Source of the DNA: Pseudomonas mucoides
GTDB lineage: Bacteria > Pseudomonadota > Gammaproteobacteria > Pseudomonadales > Pseudomonadaceae
NCBI RefSeq assembly: GCF_015461845.1
Contig: NZ_JACOPW010000011.1
Location: forward strand, 144,973-208,972
Reading direction: 5' to 3'
DNA length: 64,000 nt
This document shows positions 17,326-41,222 of this stretch, in pieces. The notes beneath the pieces are model-generated. The model saw only the letters and a list, made by a program, of their open reading frames with translations. It was not told the DNA's origin and searched no databases. The position numbers and the translations under genes are program-made. Positions within the stretch are counted from its first letter, which is position 1; each line of letters opens with the position of its first letter.

Positions 17326-17329
17326 AACG

Positions 17330-29106
<11,777 letters not shown>

Positions 29107-29107
<1 letters not shown>

Positions 29108-32100
29108 CAGTTGATCTCCATCTCGTCGAGAAGCGACTCAAGCGCATCAAGACGTGCATCGTTGTCAGCCGGGGCGTGTTGCCCGGCCATGGCGGCATAA
29201 GCCTGCAGGTCGGTGGATTCGAACAGCGCGCGCAGCGGCAGCTCGATGCCCAGTTCCAGTTCCACACGGGCACTGGCCTGGGCGGCGAGCAACGAATGCC
29301 CGCCCAGTTCAAAGAAATTGTCGCGCCGGCCGATCTGCGCCACGCCCAGCACCTCAGCCCAGATCGCCGACAGTTGCTGTTCGAGGACACCTTCGGGGGC
29401 TTCGAACGGACGTTGCCAGTCCTCGGCATCCGGCGCGGGCAAGGCCTTGCGATCGAGCTTGCCGTTGCCGGTCAGTGGCAAGGCGTCGAGCAACAACCAA
29501 TGGCTCGGCACCATGTAATCCGGCAGATCGACCTTGAGCGCGGAGCGCAGGGTGTCGCGCCAGGCAATCGGGTCATGCGGGGTGTGCTCGGCCACCACGT
29601 AGGCGCACAACTGCGCTCCGCCGTCGCCGTTGTGGACGTTTAATACCGCTTGGCGCACGCCCGGTTGGGCCAGCAGCGCGGCTTCGATTTCGCCGAGTTC
29701 GATGCGAAAACCGCGAATCTTCACTTGCTGGTCGATGCGGCCAAGGTAGTCAATGCTGCCATCGACACGCTGGCGCGCCAGGTCACCGCTGCGATAGAGG
29801 CGTTGGGAAGCGTCAAACGGGCTCGGCACAAAACGCTCGGCGGTCAGGCCGAAACGCCCGTGATAACCGCGCGCCAGGCCGGCGCCCGAGATATACAACT
29901 CGCCTGCAACGCCCACCGGTACTGGCTGTAACTGACTGTCGAGCAAGTACCACCGCAGGTCGCGGATCGGCAGGCCAATCGGGCTCAGGGCCTTGCCGTG
30001 CAGGTCGGCCAGACGAATCGCACGGTAGGTCACGTGCACCGTGGTTTCGGTGATGCCGTACATGTTGACCAAGGTGGGTTGCTGGTCGCCAAAGCGTTCG
30101 AACCAGGGTCGCAGGCTCGCGACGTCGAGGGCCTCACCGCCGAAAATCACCTGCCGCAGGGCCATGCTGCGCGGGCTGGAGCAGGCAATCGGCATCAGTT
30201 GGCGGAACGCGCTCGGGGTCTGGTTCAGCACCGTCACACCTTCATCGCAGAGCAAACGGTGAAACGCTTGCGGCTCGCGGCTGATGTCATGCGGCACGAT
30301 CACCAGGCGTCCGCCGGTGCACAGCGAGCCAAACAGCTCCCACACCGAAAAGTCGAAGGCGTAGGAATGGAACAGCGTCCAGACATCGTTCGGGCCGAAG
30401 TTGAACTCGTCGGCGGTGGCGCTCAGCAGGCGCCCGACGTTGGCATGGCTGAGCAATGCGCCTTTGGGCCGCCCGGTAGAACCGGAGGTGTAGATCACGT
30501 ACGCGAGGTTGTCAGCGGCCGCCAGCGACGGCAGGTTGTCGTCGCTGAAGGTGTCCAGCTCCAGCGATTCCAGGATCAGCACCTGCACGCCCTCGCAAGA
30601 GGGCAAACCGTCGATCAAATGCTGTTGGGTCAGCAGCAGCGTGAGGCCGCTGTCTTCGATCATGTAGCTCAGGCGCTCGGCCGGGTAGTGCGGATCGAGC
30701 GGCACGTAGGCACCGCCGGCCTTGAGAATCGCCAGCAAGCCGACCACCAGCGGCATCGCCCGCTCGGTGGCAATGCCGACCCGCACTTCCGGCCCGACAC
30801 CCTGCTCCCGCAGCATGCGCGCCAGTCGATTGGCCCGGGCGTTGAGCGCGGCGTAGGTCAGTTGCTTGCCTTCGCAGACCAGTGCAATGGCGTTCGGCTG
30901 TTGCGCGGCTTGAGCTTCGAACATCCGGTGCAAGGTTGGCGACAAGGGTTGCGCCTCGAACGCCGGGTTCCAGTACTGGATCAACGCGTCGGATTGCGGT
31001 GCATGCAGCAGGGGTAATTCGGCGACGCGTTGCTGTGGATCATTGACCACCGCGCGCAGCAGATTCAGCCACTGCTCGGCGAGGCGCTGCATCGACGCCT
31101 CGTCGTACAGATCCGTGGCGTAAGTCAGGCTGGCATCGAGCGCTTCGTTCTGCTCCTGGGTGTCGAGTACCAAATCAAACTGGGTGGTCTGCTGCTGCCA
31201 GTGCAAACGCTCGACCTGCAAACCGGCCATGCTGCGCTCGACGCTCGCGCCCAACTGCTGCTGATGGTTGTAGAGCACCTGGAACAACGGGCTGTGATTG
31301 AGGCTGCGGTCCGGTTGCAAGGCATCGACCAATTGCTCGAACGGCACGTCCTGATGGGCTTGCGCATCCAGGGCAACCTGCTTGACCTGTTGCAGCAACG
31401 CACTGAACGGCTGCTGCCCATCGAACTGTGTACGCAGCACCTGGGTGTTGATGAAAAAGCCGATCAGGCCTTCGGTTTCAATACGCGAACGTCCGGCGCT
31501 TGGCACGCCGACGCTGATGCTCGACTGCCCGCTCTGTCGATGCAGCAAGGTCTGGAAACTCGCCAGCAACAGCATGAACAAGGTCACTTGCTGCTCTTGG
31601 GCACGCTGGCGCAAACCGGCCAGCAACTCGCGATCAACGTTCAGCATCAGGCTGGCGCCACGCTCAGAGCGACGGGCCGGACGGGTCAGCTCACTCGGCA
31701 ACTCCAGCGGAGTCTGGCTGCCGGCCAGTTGTCCGCTCCACCATGCCAGTTGCCGTGCGCCCTCGCCGGCTTCCAGCCAGTCGCGTTGCCAACGGGCGTA
31801 GTCGCTGTAGTTCACCGGCAGGCTGGCCAGATCGGCACCATGGCCGTCGACGGCCGCCTGATACAGCGCGCTGAACTCATCGACCATGACCTGCATCGAC
31901 CAGCCATCGGCAGCAATGTGGTGCACGGTGAGTACCAGCACGTGTTCGTCGGCGTTCACTTGCAGCAGCAAGACGCGCCACAGCGGGCCGTTTCGCAGGT
32001 CGAACGGCCGGGCGATTTCTTCCGTCACCGCGCTGTCCACCGACAGCTGATCGAGCGTGCGCAGTTCCAGTTGCAGCGCCAGCGTCTCATGCAGCACCGG

Positions 32101-35100
32101 ACGCGCCTGCTGGCCATTCTGATCGAAGGTGGTGCGCAGGGTTTGGTGACGGGCCTGCAATTGCGCGAACGCTTCGCGCAACGCAGTGAGGTTCAGCGAC
32201 CCCTTGAGGCGCAATGCAGCGGGAATGTTGTAGGCCGGGCTTTGCGGGTCCAGCTGCCAGAGAATCCATTGGCGTTGCTGGGCGTACGACAGCATCGGCG
32301 GTTGATCGACTGGCGCAGATTGCAGGACCGGCTGACCACTGATGTTCGCCAGCGCCGCACGCTCGGCAAATTCCGCCAGAGTCGCGGCCGAGAACAGGCT
32401 GCTCACCGACAATTCGAGGTGCACTTGCTGGCGCACCCGCGATATCACTTGAAGCACCAGCAACGAGTGACCGCCCAGTTCGAAAAAGTTGTCGTTGCGC
32501 CCTACTCGCTCGACCTGCAACACGTCCTGCCAGATAAGCGCCAGCTGCGTTTCCAGCCCTCGGGCCGGGGCCACGAAGTCACGTTGTACGTCGCTGACTT
32601 CAACGCGGGGCAAGGCCCTTCGGTCGAGTTTTCCGTTGGTGTTGAGCGGCAACCTGGCCAGCAGGATCAGGTGGCTTGGCACCATGTATTCCGGCAACGA
32701 CTGACGCAGAACCGCCTTGAGACCTTCCAGATAGTCAGTTTCAGAAACCACCGCATCGTTGGCCACAACATATGCCACCAACTGCACGCCGTCCTGAGCG
32801 ATGACCGCCGCTTCACGCACGTCCTCGCGAGCTTGCAGACAGGCTTCGATCTCGCCCATTTCAATGCGGAAACCGCGGATCTTTACTTGATGATCGATAC
32901 GGCCGACGTATTCCAGATTCCCGTCAGCGTTGTAGCGCGCCAGGTCGCCGCTGCGGTACAGCCGCGCGCCCGGCTCACGGGCAAACGGGTCCGGCAGGAA
33001 ACGTTCGGCGGTCAGCGCCGGGCGATCGAAGTAGCTTTGCGCAAGGCAGGCCGCTGCGCCGATGCACAGCTCGCCGACGCCACCGTTGGGCAACAACTGA
33101 ACGGACGCATCCAGCACGTACAACGCACGACCGGCGATGGCGCGACCAATCGGAATGCCGAACGCATCGCTGGCATCCTCGAGACGGCATTCATGCACGC
33201 TGGACACCACGGTCGCCTCGGTCGGGCCGTAGGTGTTGAGCAGTCGCACGTGGCTCAATCCAGCTTGATGCCACAAGCGCAAACCTTCGACCGACATCGC
33301 TTCACCGCCGACATGCACCTGACGCAAATCGCCGAGATTGCTTATGTCGCCACTAGCACATTCGCGGGCGAGCAAATACCAATAGGCCGCTGGCAAGTCC
33401 GCCACGGTCACGCCTTGCTGGACGATTTCAGCCGCCAGTCGCCCGGCATCCCACAGCGCATCGCCACGCATGATCAACGCCGCGCCGACGCACAACGCCG
33501 GGAAGCATTGTTCGACGAAGCCGTCGAAACTGAAGGTCGCGAACTGCAACACGCGGTCCGCCGCCGACAGCACCGAATAGTCGGCGGCGCTTTGGCAGAA
33601 CTCGCGTAATGCAGCGTGGGCGATGGCCACGCCTTTGGGTTGGCCGGTGGAGCCGGAGGTGTAGATGACGTAGGCCAGATCTTCGGCAACCGCATGGTTT
33701 TGCGGATCGTGTTCAGGGAAACCGACGTTGTCGTCGAGGCTGAGACGGCGCACGCCTTGACCACTTTCCAGCAGGCCGGATTCGCACAGCAGCACATCGA
33801 GGCGGCTGTCGTCGATCATGTAGGCCAGGCGTTCGGCCGGGTAGCTTGGGTCCAGCGGCACGTACGCCGCGCCGCTTTTCAGCACCGCCAGCAGGCTGAC
33901 GATCAGTTGCGGCCCACGGTGCAGCGCCAGCCCGACACGCTTGCCGGGACCGGCACCGTTTTCAATCAGGCGATGGGCCAGGCGGTTGGCCTGGGTGTTC
34001 AGCTGGGCGTAGCTCAAGGATTGACCGTCTACCTGCAATGCCAGTGCATTCGGCGTATTGGCAGCCTGAGCGGCGATGTGTTCATGGACCAACAGGGTGG
34101 TGGATAACTGAACCGGGGCCGGCTGGCTGAGCGCAAGCAGCGCATTTTTGCCCTCGACATCGAGCAATTCCAGCGCGCCCAAAGCCGCGTCCGGCAGCGC
34201 CATCAACTGCATCAGCAGATGCTGCAGGTTGGCCGACAACTCAGCGATTTGCGCCGCACTGAACCGCGCCGCGTCGTAGCTGAAATCCAGGCTCAAACCC
34301 TCGCCCAGTTCGATGCCGAGGGTCAGTGGATAGTGCGTGCGCTCGTGGTTGTGCAGGTTGCCGAACGACAACCCGGCCGGTGCGCCCTGCTTCAGCGCTT
34401 CGGCGACCGGGAAATTTTCGAACACCAGCAGGCTGTCGAACAGCGCCGAACCCTGCTGCCCTGCCCAGCCTTGAATGTGGTAAAGCGGCACATGCTCGAA
34501 CTCGCGCATGGCCAGGTTCAGCCCTTGCAGTTCGCCCAGCCATTGGCTGACGGTTTGCGCAGGCTTCATCGCGCAGACCAGTGGCAGCGTGTTGATGAAC
34601 AGCCCGAGCTGTTCTTCGATCCCCGGCAGCGGCGCCGAACGACCCGCGACGGTGGCCCCGAAGACCACGCAATCCTGACCGGTGTAGCGGTGCAGCAACA
34701 GGCTCCACGCCGCTTGCAGCACGGTGTTGAGGGTGACTTTCTGTTGCCGGGCGAAGTCGGCCAGACGCTGGGTGGCGCGGTGGTCGAAGGCCACTCGATA
34801 GGCTTCGCTGCCCTCGGCACCCACGGGCGGGCGCAAGGCTTCGGCGAGCAAGGTGGGCGCTTGCAGCGACGCCAGCACGGCTTTCCAGAACTGCTCGCCA
34901 GCGACGGCGGATTGCTGCTGTAACCAGCCCAGATAATCGCGGTATTGCCCGGTCGGTGCCGACAGCGATTGCCCGCTGGCGTAATGCTGGATCACTTCGG
35001 CCAGTAACTGCGCGTTGCTCCAGCCGTCCATCAAAATGTGGTGGCTGGTGTAGATCAGGTGCCAGGCGTCAGTGTCGGCACGAACCAGCTTCAAGCGGAA

Positions 35101-38100
35101 CAGCGGCGCGCGCCCCAATTCGAAACCGTGGGCGCGCTCGGCATCGGCCAGCGCCTCGGTGTCGGTCGCTTCCAGCACCTCGAGCGGCAATGCGACCTGA
35201 CGGACGATCGCCTGATGCGCGGTGTCGAGTCCTTGCCAGTGGAAGCTGCTGCGCAGGATATCGTGGCGTTGCAGTGCGGTCTGCCAGGCACAGGCAAAGC
35301 GCTGCGGATCGAGGCCTTGAATGTCCAGGCGCAACTGACTGATGTACGCGCCGACGTGCGGTTCGTAGAGGGTGTGGAACAGCATGCCCTGTTGCATCGG
35401 CGACAGTGGATACAGGTCCTCAAGAGTTGCCACCGGCAATGCGTCGAGTTGCGTCTGGCTGAGGCGCGCCAGCGGGAAGTCGGACGGCGTGGCTTGCGGC
35501 ACTTCAACGGCGCAGCAGTGATCGATCAGCGCTTTGAGTTCCTGCGCGTAGTCGTCCGCCAGACGCTGGATAGTCGCGGTGTCGAACATCTCGCGGCTGA
35601 AGCCCCAACTCAATGACAATTCGCCGCCGTAAACCTGGCCTTCAACTGTCAGCCAGTTGCCCAGCGGCGCCGACGGATCCTGCGCCACGCCGTTACCTTC
35701 GGTGGACGGCACGAACATTGCGCCGTCGTCGAACTGACGGTCGAATTGCCCCAGATAGTTGAAGGTAATGCGCGGTTGCGGCAACGCGGCAAGTTCGGCG
35801 CTCAACACCGAGCCGCCGAGATAACGCAATGCGCCATAGCCGAGTCCCTTGTCCGGCACGCCGTGCAGGTGTTCCTTGATGGTTTTGATCGAGGCGCCGA
35901 GATCACTCGACGGCACCAGATTGACCGGGAACAGACTGGTGAACCAGCCCACGGTGCGGATCAGGTCGATGTCGTCGAACAGGTCTTCGCGGCCATGCCC
36001 TTCCAGTTGAATCAGCGCACTGCCCTGCCCGCTCCAGCGACAAACCGCGCGCGCCAGTGCAGTCAGCAGCAGGTCGTTGACCTGGGTGCGATAGGCCGCC
36101 GGGGCGTGTTGCAGCAGTTTTCGGGTGTGTTCGGTATCGAGTTTGAGCTCGATTTTGTGCTCGAAACGGTTCTCCAGCGCGCCGTTCGGGCGGTCGCAGG
36201 GCAGACTATTCGCTGCTCTCTTCAGTTGGGTCAGCCAATAATCGAGGTTGTTTTCAAACGCTGGAAGATGATCTTGCAGACGGGCAACCCAGCGCTGATA
36301 GCCGCTGGTTTTAACCAACGACACCTTGTTGCCGCTGTAGAACTGCTGAAGATCTTCCAGCAGCACGCGCCAGGAGACACCGTCCACCGCCAGGTGATGA
36401 ATCACCAACAGCAGGCGTTGTGTACCGTCAGCCATCGCCACCAGCAGCGCACGCATCAGCGGGCCATTTTGCAGATTGAGACTGCGTTGGGCTTCGTCGC
36501 ACAGGGCGTTAAGTTCGTCGTCGGAGTGCGCCTGACGCTGCCACAGCACCGACTCCGTGGTCGGCGCGGCGTAGGTTTGCTGCCAGCCGTCAGCGGTCTG
36601 CTCGTAGCGCAGGCGCAAGCTGTCGTGGTGGGTCAGCAATTGCTCAAGGGCACGGTCCAGCGCCTCGGCGTTCAACACCTCGCGTGGCACCAACAGCAGC
36701 GACTGGTTCCAGTGCTGACGCTCGGGGATTGCCTGTTCGAAGAACCACTGTTGCACCGGCGCCAACGCCAGCGCGCCGATTGCCGGGCCCTGGTCGATCA
36801 ACACCTGTTCGCCGCTGCGGGCCGCTTGGGCGAGACTGCGAATGGTCTGGTGCTGGAACAGGTCCCTGGGGCTCAACACAATCCCGGCTTGGCGCGCGCG
36901 ACTGACCACTTGCATCGACACGATGGAGTCGCCGCCCAGTTCGAAGAAGTTATCCTCCAGACCGACGTTGTCGACAGCCAACACGTCCTGCCAGATCGCG
37001 GCGAGGGATTTTTCCAGTGCGCTGCGTGGCGCGACGTGTACGCGTTGTTGTTGTGAACCCTCAACCGCCGGCAAGGCTTTGCGGTCGAGTTTGCCGTTGG
37101 GGGTCAGCGGCAAGTGATCGAGGAACAGCAGGAACGCCGGGACCATGTAATCCGGCAGATGCTGGCGCAGTGCGGCTTTCAAGGTTTCACGCTGAGTCGC
37201 TTGAGCGTCGGTGTCGCCCAGCAACACGGGATCGTTCGGCACGATATAGGCCACCAATTGCTGGCCGTTGACCCCGTCCTGCGCCAGCACCGCCAGTTCG
37301 CGCACGGCGTCCTGCTGCAACAGCCGCGCTTCGATTTCACCGAGCTCGATGCGAAAGCCCCGAACCTTGACCTGATGGTCGATGCGCCCGACGTATTGCA
37401 ACGTGGCGTCGGCCTGATAGCGGGTCAGGTCGCCGGTGCGGTACAGGCGCTCGCCATTGCGGGCGAACGGGTTTGGCACATATTTTTCGGCGGTCATGCC
37501 CGGCCGCGCGAGGTAACCACGGGTGATCCCCGCACCGCTCAGGTAAAGCTCGGCAGAGACACCTTGCGGCACCGGTTGCAGCTCGGCATCCAGCAAATAG
37601 CTGGCGGTGTGTTTGAGCGGGCGACCGATGTTCGCGTGGCCACCGGCCTCGCGTCGGGTCCAGGTCGAATACGTGGTGTCTTCCGACGGGCCATACAGGT
37701 CGTAGACGTGTTCGACGGTCGGTTGCTGATACAGCGCGTCCACCAGACTCTGCTTCAGCGGTTCCCCGGCGAGGTTGATGATGCGCACACACGGCGGAAT
37801 CTGCCCGTCGCGCTGCAATGCATTGATCGCCGACGGTACGGTGTTGATCAGGCGTACTTGATCCCGCGCCAGCAGTTGCGGCAATTCCAGGGCATTGCGG
37901 GCGATGATCACCGAGCCGCCGTTGGCCAGGGTCACGAATAGCTCCCACACCGACAGGTCGAAGCACACCGAGGTCGAGGCCAGCACACCCTGGATGTCTT
38001 CGCGGCTGTAGACCGATGCCGACCAGTCGATCAGCGCCAGCACATTGCGATGGGCGATGGCCACGCCTTTGGGGTTGCCAGTGGAGCCGGAGGTGTAGAT

Positions 38101-40074
38101 CACGTAGGCGAGGTTGTCCGGTGTGACGCCGGTTTCGGGGGCGTTTTCCGGGTACTCGGTCCACGTTTTGTCGCCCAGCAGCAACACTTGCATATCGGCT
38201 GTCACGGTCAATGTCGTGGCGACCGATTGCTCCGTCAGCAACACCAAGGCGCGGCTGTCTTCGAGCATGTAGGCGACGCGTTCGGCCGGGTAGTCCGGGT
38301 CCAGCGGCACGTAGGCGCCGCCGGCCTTGAGTACCGCCAGCAACGCCACCAGCAGGTTTTCCGAACGCTGCATCGCTACGCCGACGCGGACTTCCGGGCC
38401 GACACCCAGTTCGATCAGTTTGTGCGCCAGGCGATTGGCCTGAATGTCGAGTTCTGCGTACGTCAGCCGCCGGGTGCCGAAGGTCACCGCCAATGCATTC
38501 GGACTGGCCGCGGCTTGCTGGCTGATCCGTTCATGAATGCACAGGTCTTGCGGGTAGTATGCGTCGGCGCGATTCCAGTCATGCACGATGCGCTGGAATT
38601 CCGCGCTTTCCAGCAGCGGCAAATCGCTGATGCGCTGCGTCGGATCGCTGACCATGCCTTGCAGCAGACGGGTCCAGTGCTGCGCCATGCGCGTGATGGT
38701 GTCGGCGTCGAACAAGTCGTTGGCGTAGGTCAACGCCGCATGCAACTTGCCACCTTTTTCGTAGGTGTCGAGGGTCATGTCGAACTGCGTGGTGCGCCCT
38801 TCCCACTCGATCACGCCCAGCGCCAGGCCGGACGCCGTGCTGACCGTGGCAATGTCCGCGACCTGTGGCTGGTGGTTGTACATCACCTGGAACAGCGGCG
38901 TATGGCTGAGGCTGCGTTCCAGTTTCAGCGCCTCGACCAGACGCTCGAACGGCAAATCCTGATGGGCCTGGGCACCGAGGGCAGTTTCCTTGATGGCGCG
39001 CAGCAAGTCGTCGACGCGGGTCTGGCCGTCGAGTTGCGTGCGCAATACTTGGGTGTTGACGAAGAACCCGATCAGGCCTTCGATCTCGGCGCGATTGCGG
39101 TTGGCAATCGGCACGCCGACGCGGATATCGGTCTGCCCGGTGTAACGATGCAACAGCGCGTTGAAGGCGCCGAGCAACAGCATGAACAAGGTAATGTTGT
39201 GTTTCTGCGCAGTGGCGCGCAGTTGTTCCGCCAGTTGTGCGTCAACGGCAAATTCGTAGCGAGTGCCGCGATAGCTCGGCATTGCCGGGCGCGGGTGGTC
39301 GGTGGGCAGTTCCAGCACAGGGTGTTCATTGCCCAACTGTGTTTGCCAGTAATCGAGTTGGCGCGCCTGCTCGCCCGCTTCCAGCCAGCGGCGTTGCCAC
39401 AGGGCGTAGTCGCTGTACTGGATCGGCAATGGCGCGAGTTGTGGTTGTGTACCCGCGTCGAACGCGTCGTAGCAGCGGATGAATTCGTCGATCAGCACGT
39501 TCATCGACCAGCCGTCAGACACGATGTGGTGCAGAGTCAGCAGCAGCACGTGTTCCAGATCGGCGAGTTTGAGCAAAGTGACGCGCAGCAACGGGCCGAC
39601 TGACAGATCGAACGGCTGCACCGATTGCTGTTCGGCGGCTCGCGCAACGGCGAGTTCGCGCTCCGTGGCCGGGAGCGCGCTGAAATCCACATGATTGATG
39701 ACCAGCGGCGCGCTGGCCGGTACTTGCAGCAAGCGGTCGTCGGTCTGGCGCTGGAACACCGTGCGCAGGGTTTCGTGACGTTCAACGAGGCTGGCGAACG
39801 CTTGCTCCAGCGCGGGCAGGTTAAGCCGCCCGGTCAGGCGCACCGCGCCCGGCAGGTTGTACGCGCCGCTGTGCGGGTCCAGTTGCCAGAGAAACCACAT
39901 GCGTTGCTGTGCGTATGACAACACTTGGCGATCCTCGGCCTCGATGTCAGCCGGGATGGGAAACCGGGCGAAATCAACGCCCTCCTTGTGCAAGGCCGCA
40001 AGGAACATCTGGCGCTTTTCCAGGGGCAACCCGATAAACCGGCGAGCGAGTTTCAAGGAGTCTTCAGCATTCAT
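29107..40074 (-). CDS. pvdJ: Pyoverdine side-chain NRPS, three modules (PvdJ type)
   Basis: This is a 3655-residue NRPS. The order by motif position is C1 (LCL, ~170), A1 (TSGSTGNPKG ~660), T1 (GGDSIVS ~1041), E (HHLAVDG ~1224), C2 (DCL, HHILMDG ~1677), A2 (~2137), T2 (GGHSLL ~2530), C3 (LCL, HHIAADG ~2717), A3 (~3194), T3 (GGHSLL ~3585). A-domain codes are DLWNNALTY (Ala-like, epimerised to D-Ala), DGEDHGTVV (basic, probably Lys) and DFWNIGMVH (Thr, a clear match). The LCL C1 fits acceptance of the L-Dab-ended chromophore precursor from PvdL, which is not in the window. The C-terminus has no thioesterase and hands over to the next protein. Names of side-chain NRPS genes vary between strains; pvdJ is used by position. 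Confidence 0.9.
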
Positions 40075-40128
40075 TTCTAAGCATCCGGATCAGTGGCGGG
40101 AAGCACAAAGGCACGTCGTCCCTATAAA

Positions 40129-40152
40129 ACGAATGCACACCGGAAAAATTAA
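40129..40152 (-). promoter_or_regulatory. Imperfect PvdS-like box upstream of the NRPS genes
   Basis: On the minus strand the site reads TTAAT, a 16-nt spacer, then CGT, one base from the TAAAT-N16-CGT consensus. It is 55-78 nt before the pvdJ-type start and is the only PvdS-like site in this gap. The spacing equals that of the five perfect boxes. Confidence 0.5.
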
Positions 40153-40170
40153 CGAATGAGAATAAGTATC
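40152..40170 (-). promoter_or_regulatory. Candidate Fur box upstream of the NRPS genes
   Basis: The plus-strand stretch AATGAGAATAAGTATC matches 13 of 19 positions of the Fur consensus. It overlaps the -35 end of the imperfect PvdS-like box, where a repressor would block the promoter. Confidence 0.5.
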
Positions 40171-40215
40171 AGGAAGGAGACAGAACGCGGAGTGTCGGGT
40201 TGGCGAAAGTCCAAT

Positions 40216-40308
40216 GCAGGAGTGAGCTTGCTCGCGATAGCGGTCTGTCAGTCACATCCATGTTGAATGTACCGACGCCATCGCGAGCAGGCTCACTCCT
40301 ACAGGGGT
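40216..40308. repeat. Inverted REP pair between thioesterase and NRPS genes
   Basis: CAGGAGTGAGCTTGCTCGCG and the reverse-facing CGCGAGCAGGCTCACTCCTA flank about 50 bp. The pair separates the thioesterase stop from the NRPS promoter. Confidence 0.85.
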
Positions 40309-40316
40309 TGGTTGTG

Positions 40317-41051
40317 TCAGGCGCTGGCGGCCATGGCATGCCGGCGATGGTGGATCTCGAGCTGATCCTTGATCACCCGCAGCACCTTGGCCTCGTGCTC
40401 ATGGATGAAGAAGTGACCACCGCCAAGCATGTCCACGGAAAAACTGCCGTGGGTTTCCTTGCTCCAGCCGATCAGCTGTTCCGTGGTCGCGCGATCAGCC
40501 TTGCCGCCGAGCACGTGCACCGGGCAGTTGAGCAAGGGGCGCTGCTGTGGTTCGAAGCGTCCGCACAGCAGGAAGTCCGCGCGCAGGACCGGCAGCGTCA
40601 GGCTCATCAGTTCTTCGTTGGCCAACACTTCTTCGCGGGTGCCATTGAGCGTACGCAATTGCTCGATCAGCTCGGCATCGGTTTTCGGCTCGGCAAAACC
40701 GCGATCGTAGTCCGCACGCATCGTCGGCGCAGCGGTGCCTGAAGCGAACAGCGCCACCGGCTCCGGACCGCCCAGCGAGCGCAACGCATGGGCCATTTCA
40801 CAGGCGAGCAAGGCACCCAGACTATGGCCGAAAATCGCGTAAGGGGTTTTCAGCGTGGCGATGTGTTCTTGCGCGAGTTGCAGCGCCAGGCGCCGCATGT
40901 CGGTGTGCAACGGCTCGCCGAACCGTGCGCCACGGCCGGGCAGTTCCACCGGTTGCAGTGTGAGCCACTCCGGCAGTTTGCGCCGCCAGCGGCTGTAAAC
41001 CATGGCGCTCGCGCCTGAATAGGGCAGGCACAGCAATGTCAGCTGGGTCAC
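40317..41051 (-). CDS. Type II thioesterase associated with the NRPS genes
   Basis: This 244-residue stand-alone alpha/beta-hydrolase thioesterase has the nucleophile in FGHSLGALLACEM (about residue 75), Asp near HVLGGKADRAT and the His in GGGHFFIHEH near the C-terminus. The N-terminal LLCLPYSGASAMVYSRWRR is characteristic of NRPS-linked editing thioesterases. Such enzymes clear misprimed or stalled carrier domains. It is transcribed toward the NRPS genes, about 240 bp upstream of the first one. PvdG of P. aeruginosa is the same family but lies next to pvdL and pvdS there, so I leave the symbol blank. Confidence 0.88.
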   Translation of the reverse strand: MTQLTLLCLPYSGASAMVYSRWRRKLPEWLTLQPVELPGRGARFGEPLHTDMRRLALQLAQEHIATLKTPYAIFGHSLGALLACEMAHALRSLGGPEPVALFASGTAAPTMRADYDRGFAEPKTDAELIEQLRTLNGTREEVLANEELMSLTLPVLRADFLLCGRFEPQQRPLLNCPVHVLGGKADRATTEQLIGWSKETHGSFSVDMLGGGHFFIHEHEAKVLRVIKDQLEIHHRRHAMAASA

Positions 41052-41122
41052 CGGGCTTACCTCGAAAAGTTGTCTATCAAGGGAACGGATGAGCGCCGCG
41101 GAGAATTAGTCGTACACATCCC

Positions 41123-41219
41123 CTTGTAGGAGTGAGCCTGCTCGCGATAGCGGTATGTCAGTCAATTCAGATGGTGACTGTTACACCGCTATCGCGAGCA
41201 GGCTCACGCCTACAGGGGG
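41123..41219. repeat. Inverted REP pair between MFS and thioesterase genes
   Basis: CTTGTAGGAGTGAGCCTGCT with CGCGATAGCG, and its opposed copy ending GCTCACGCCTACAGG, are separated by about 40 bp. Confidence 0.87.
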
Positions 41220-41222
41220 GCT

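Noticed and set aside
40200..40742. 180-codon plus-strand frame over the thioesterase gene
   Set aside because: It begins inside a REP pair and is antisense to a thioesterase with intact catalytic motifs.
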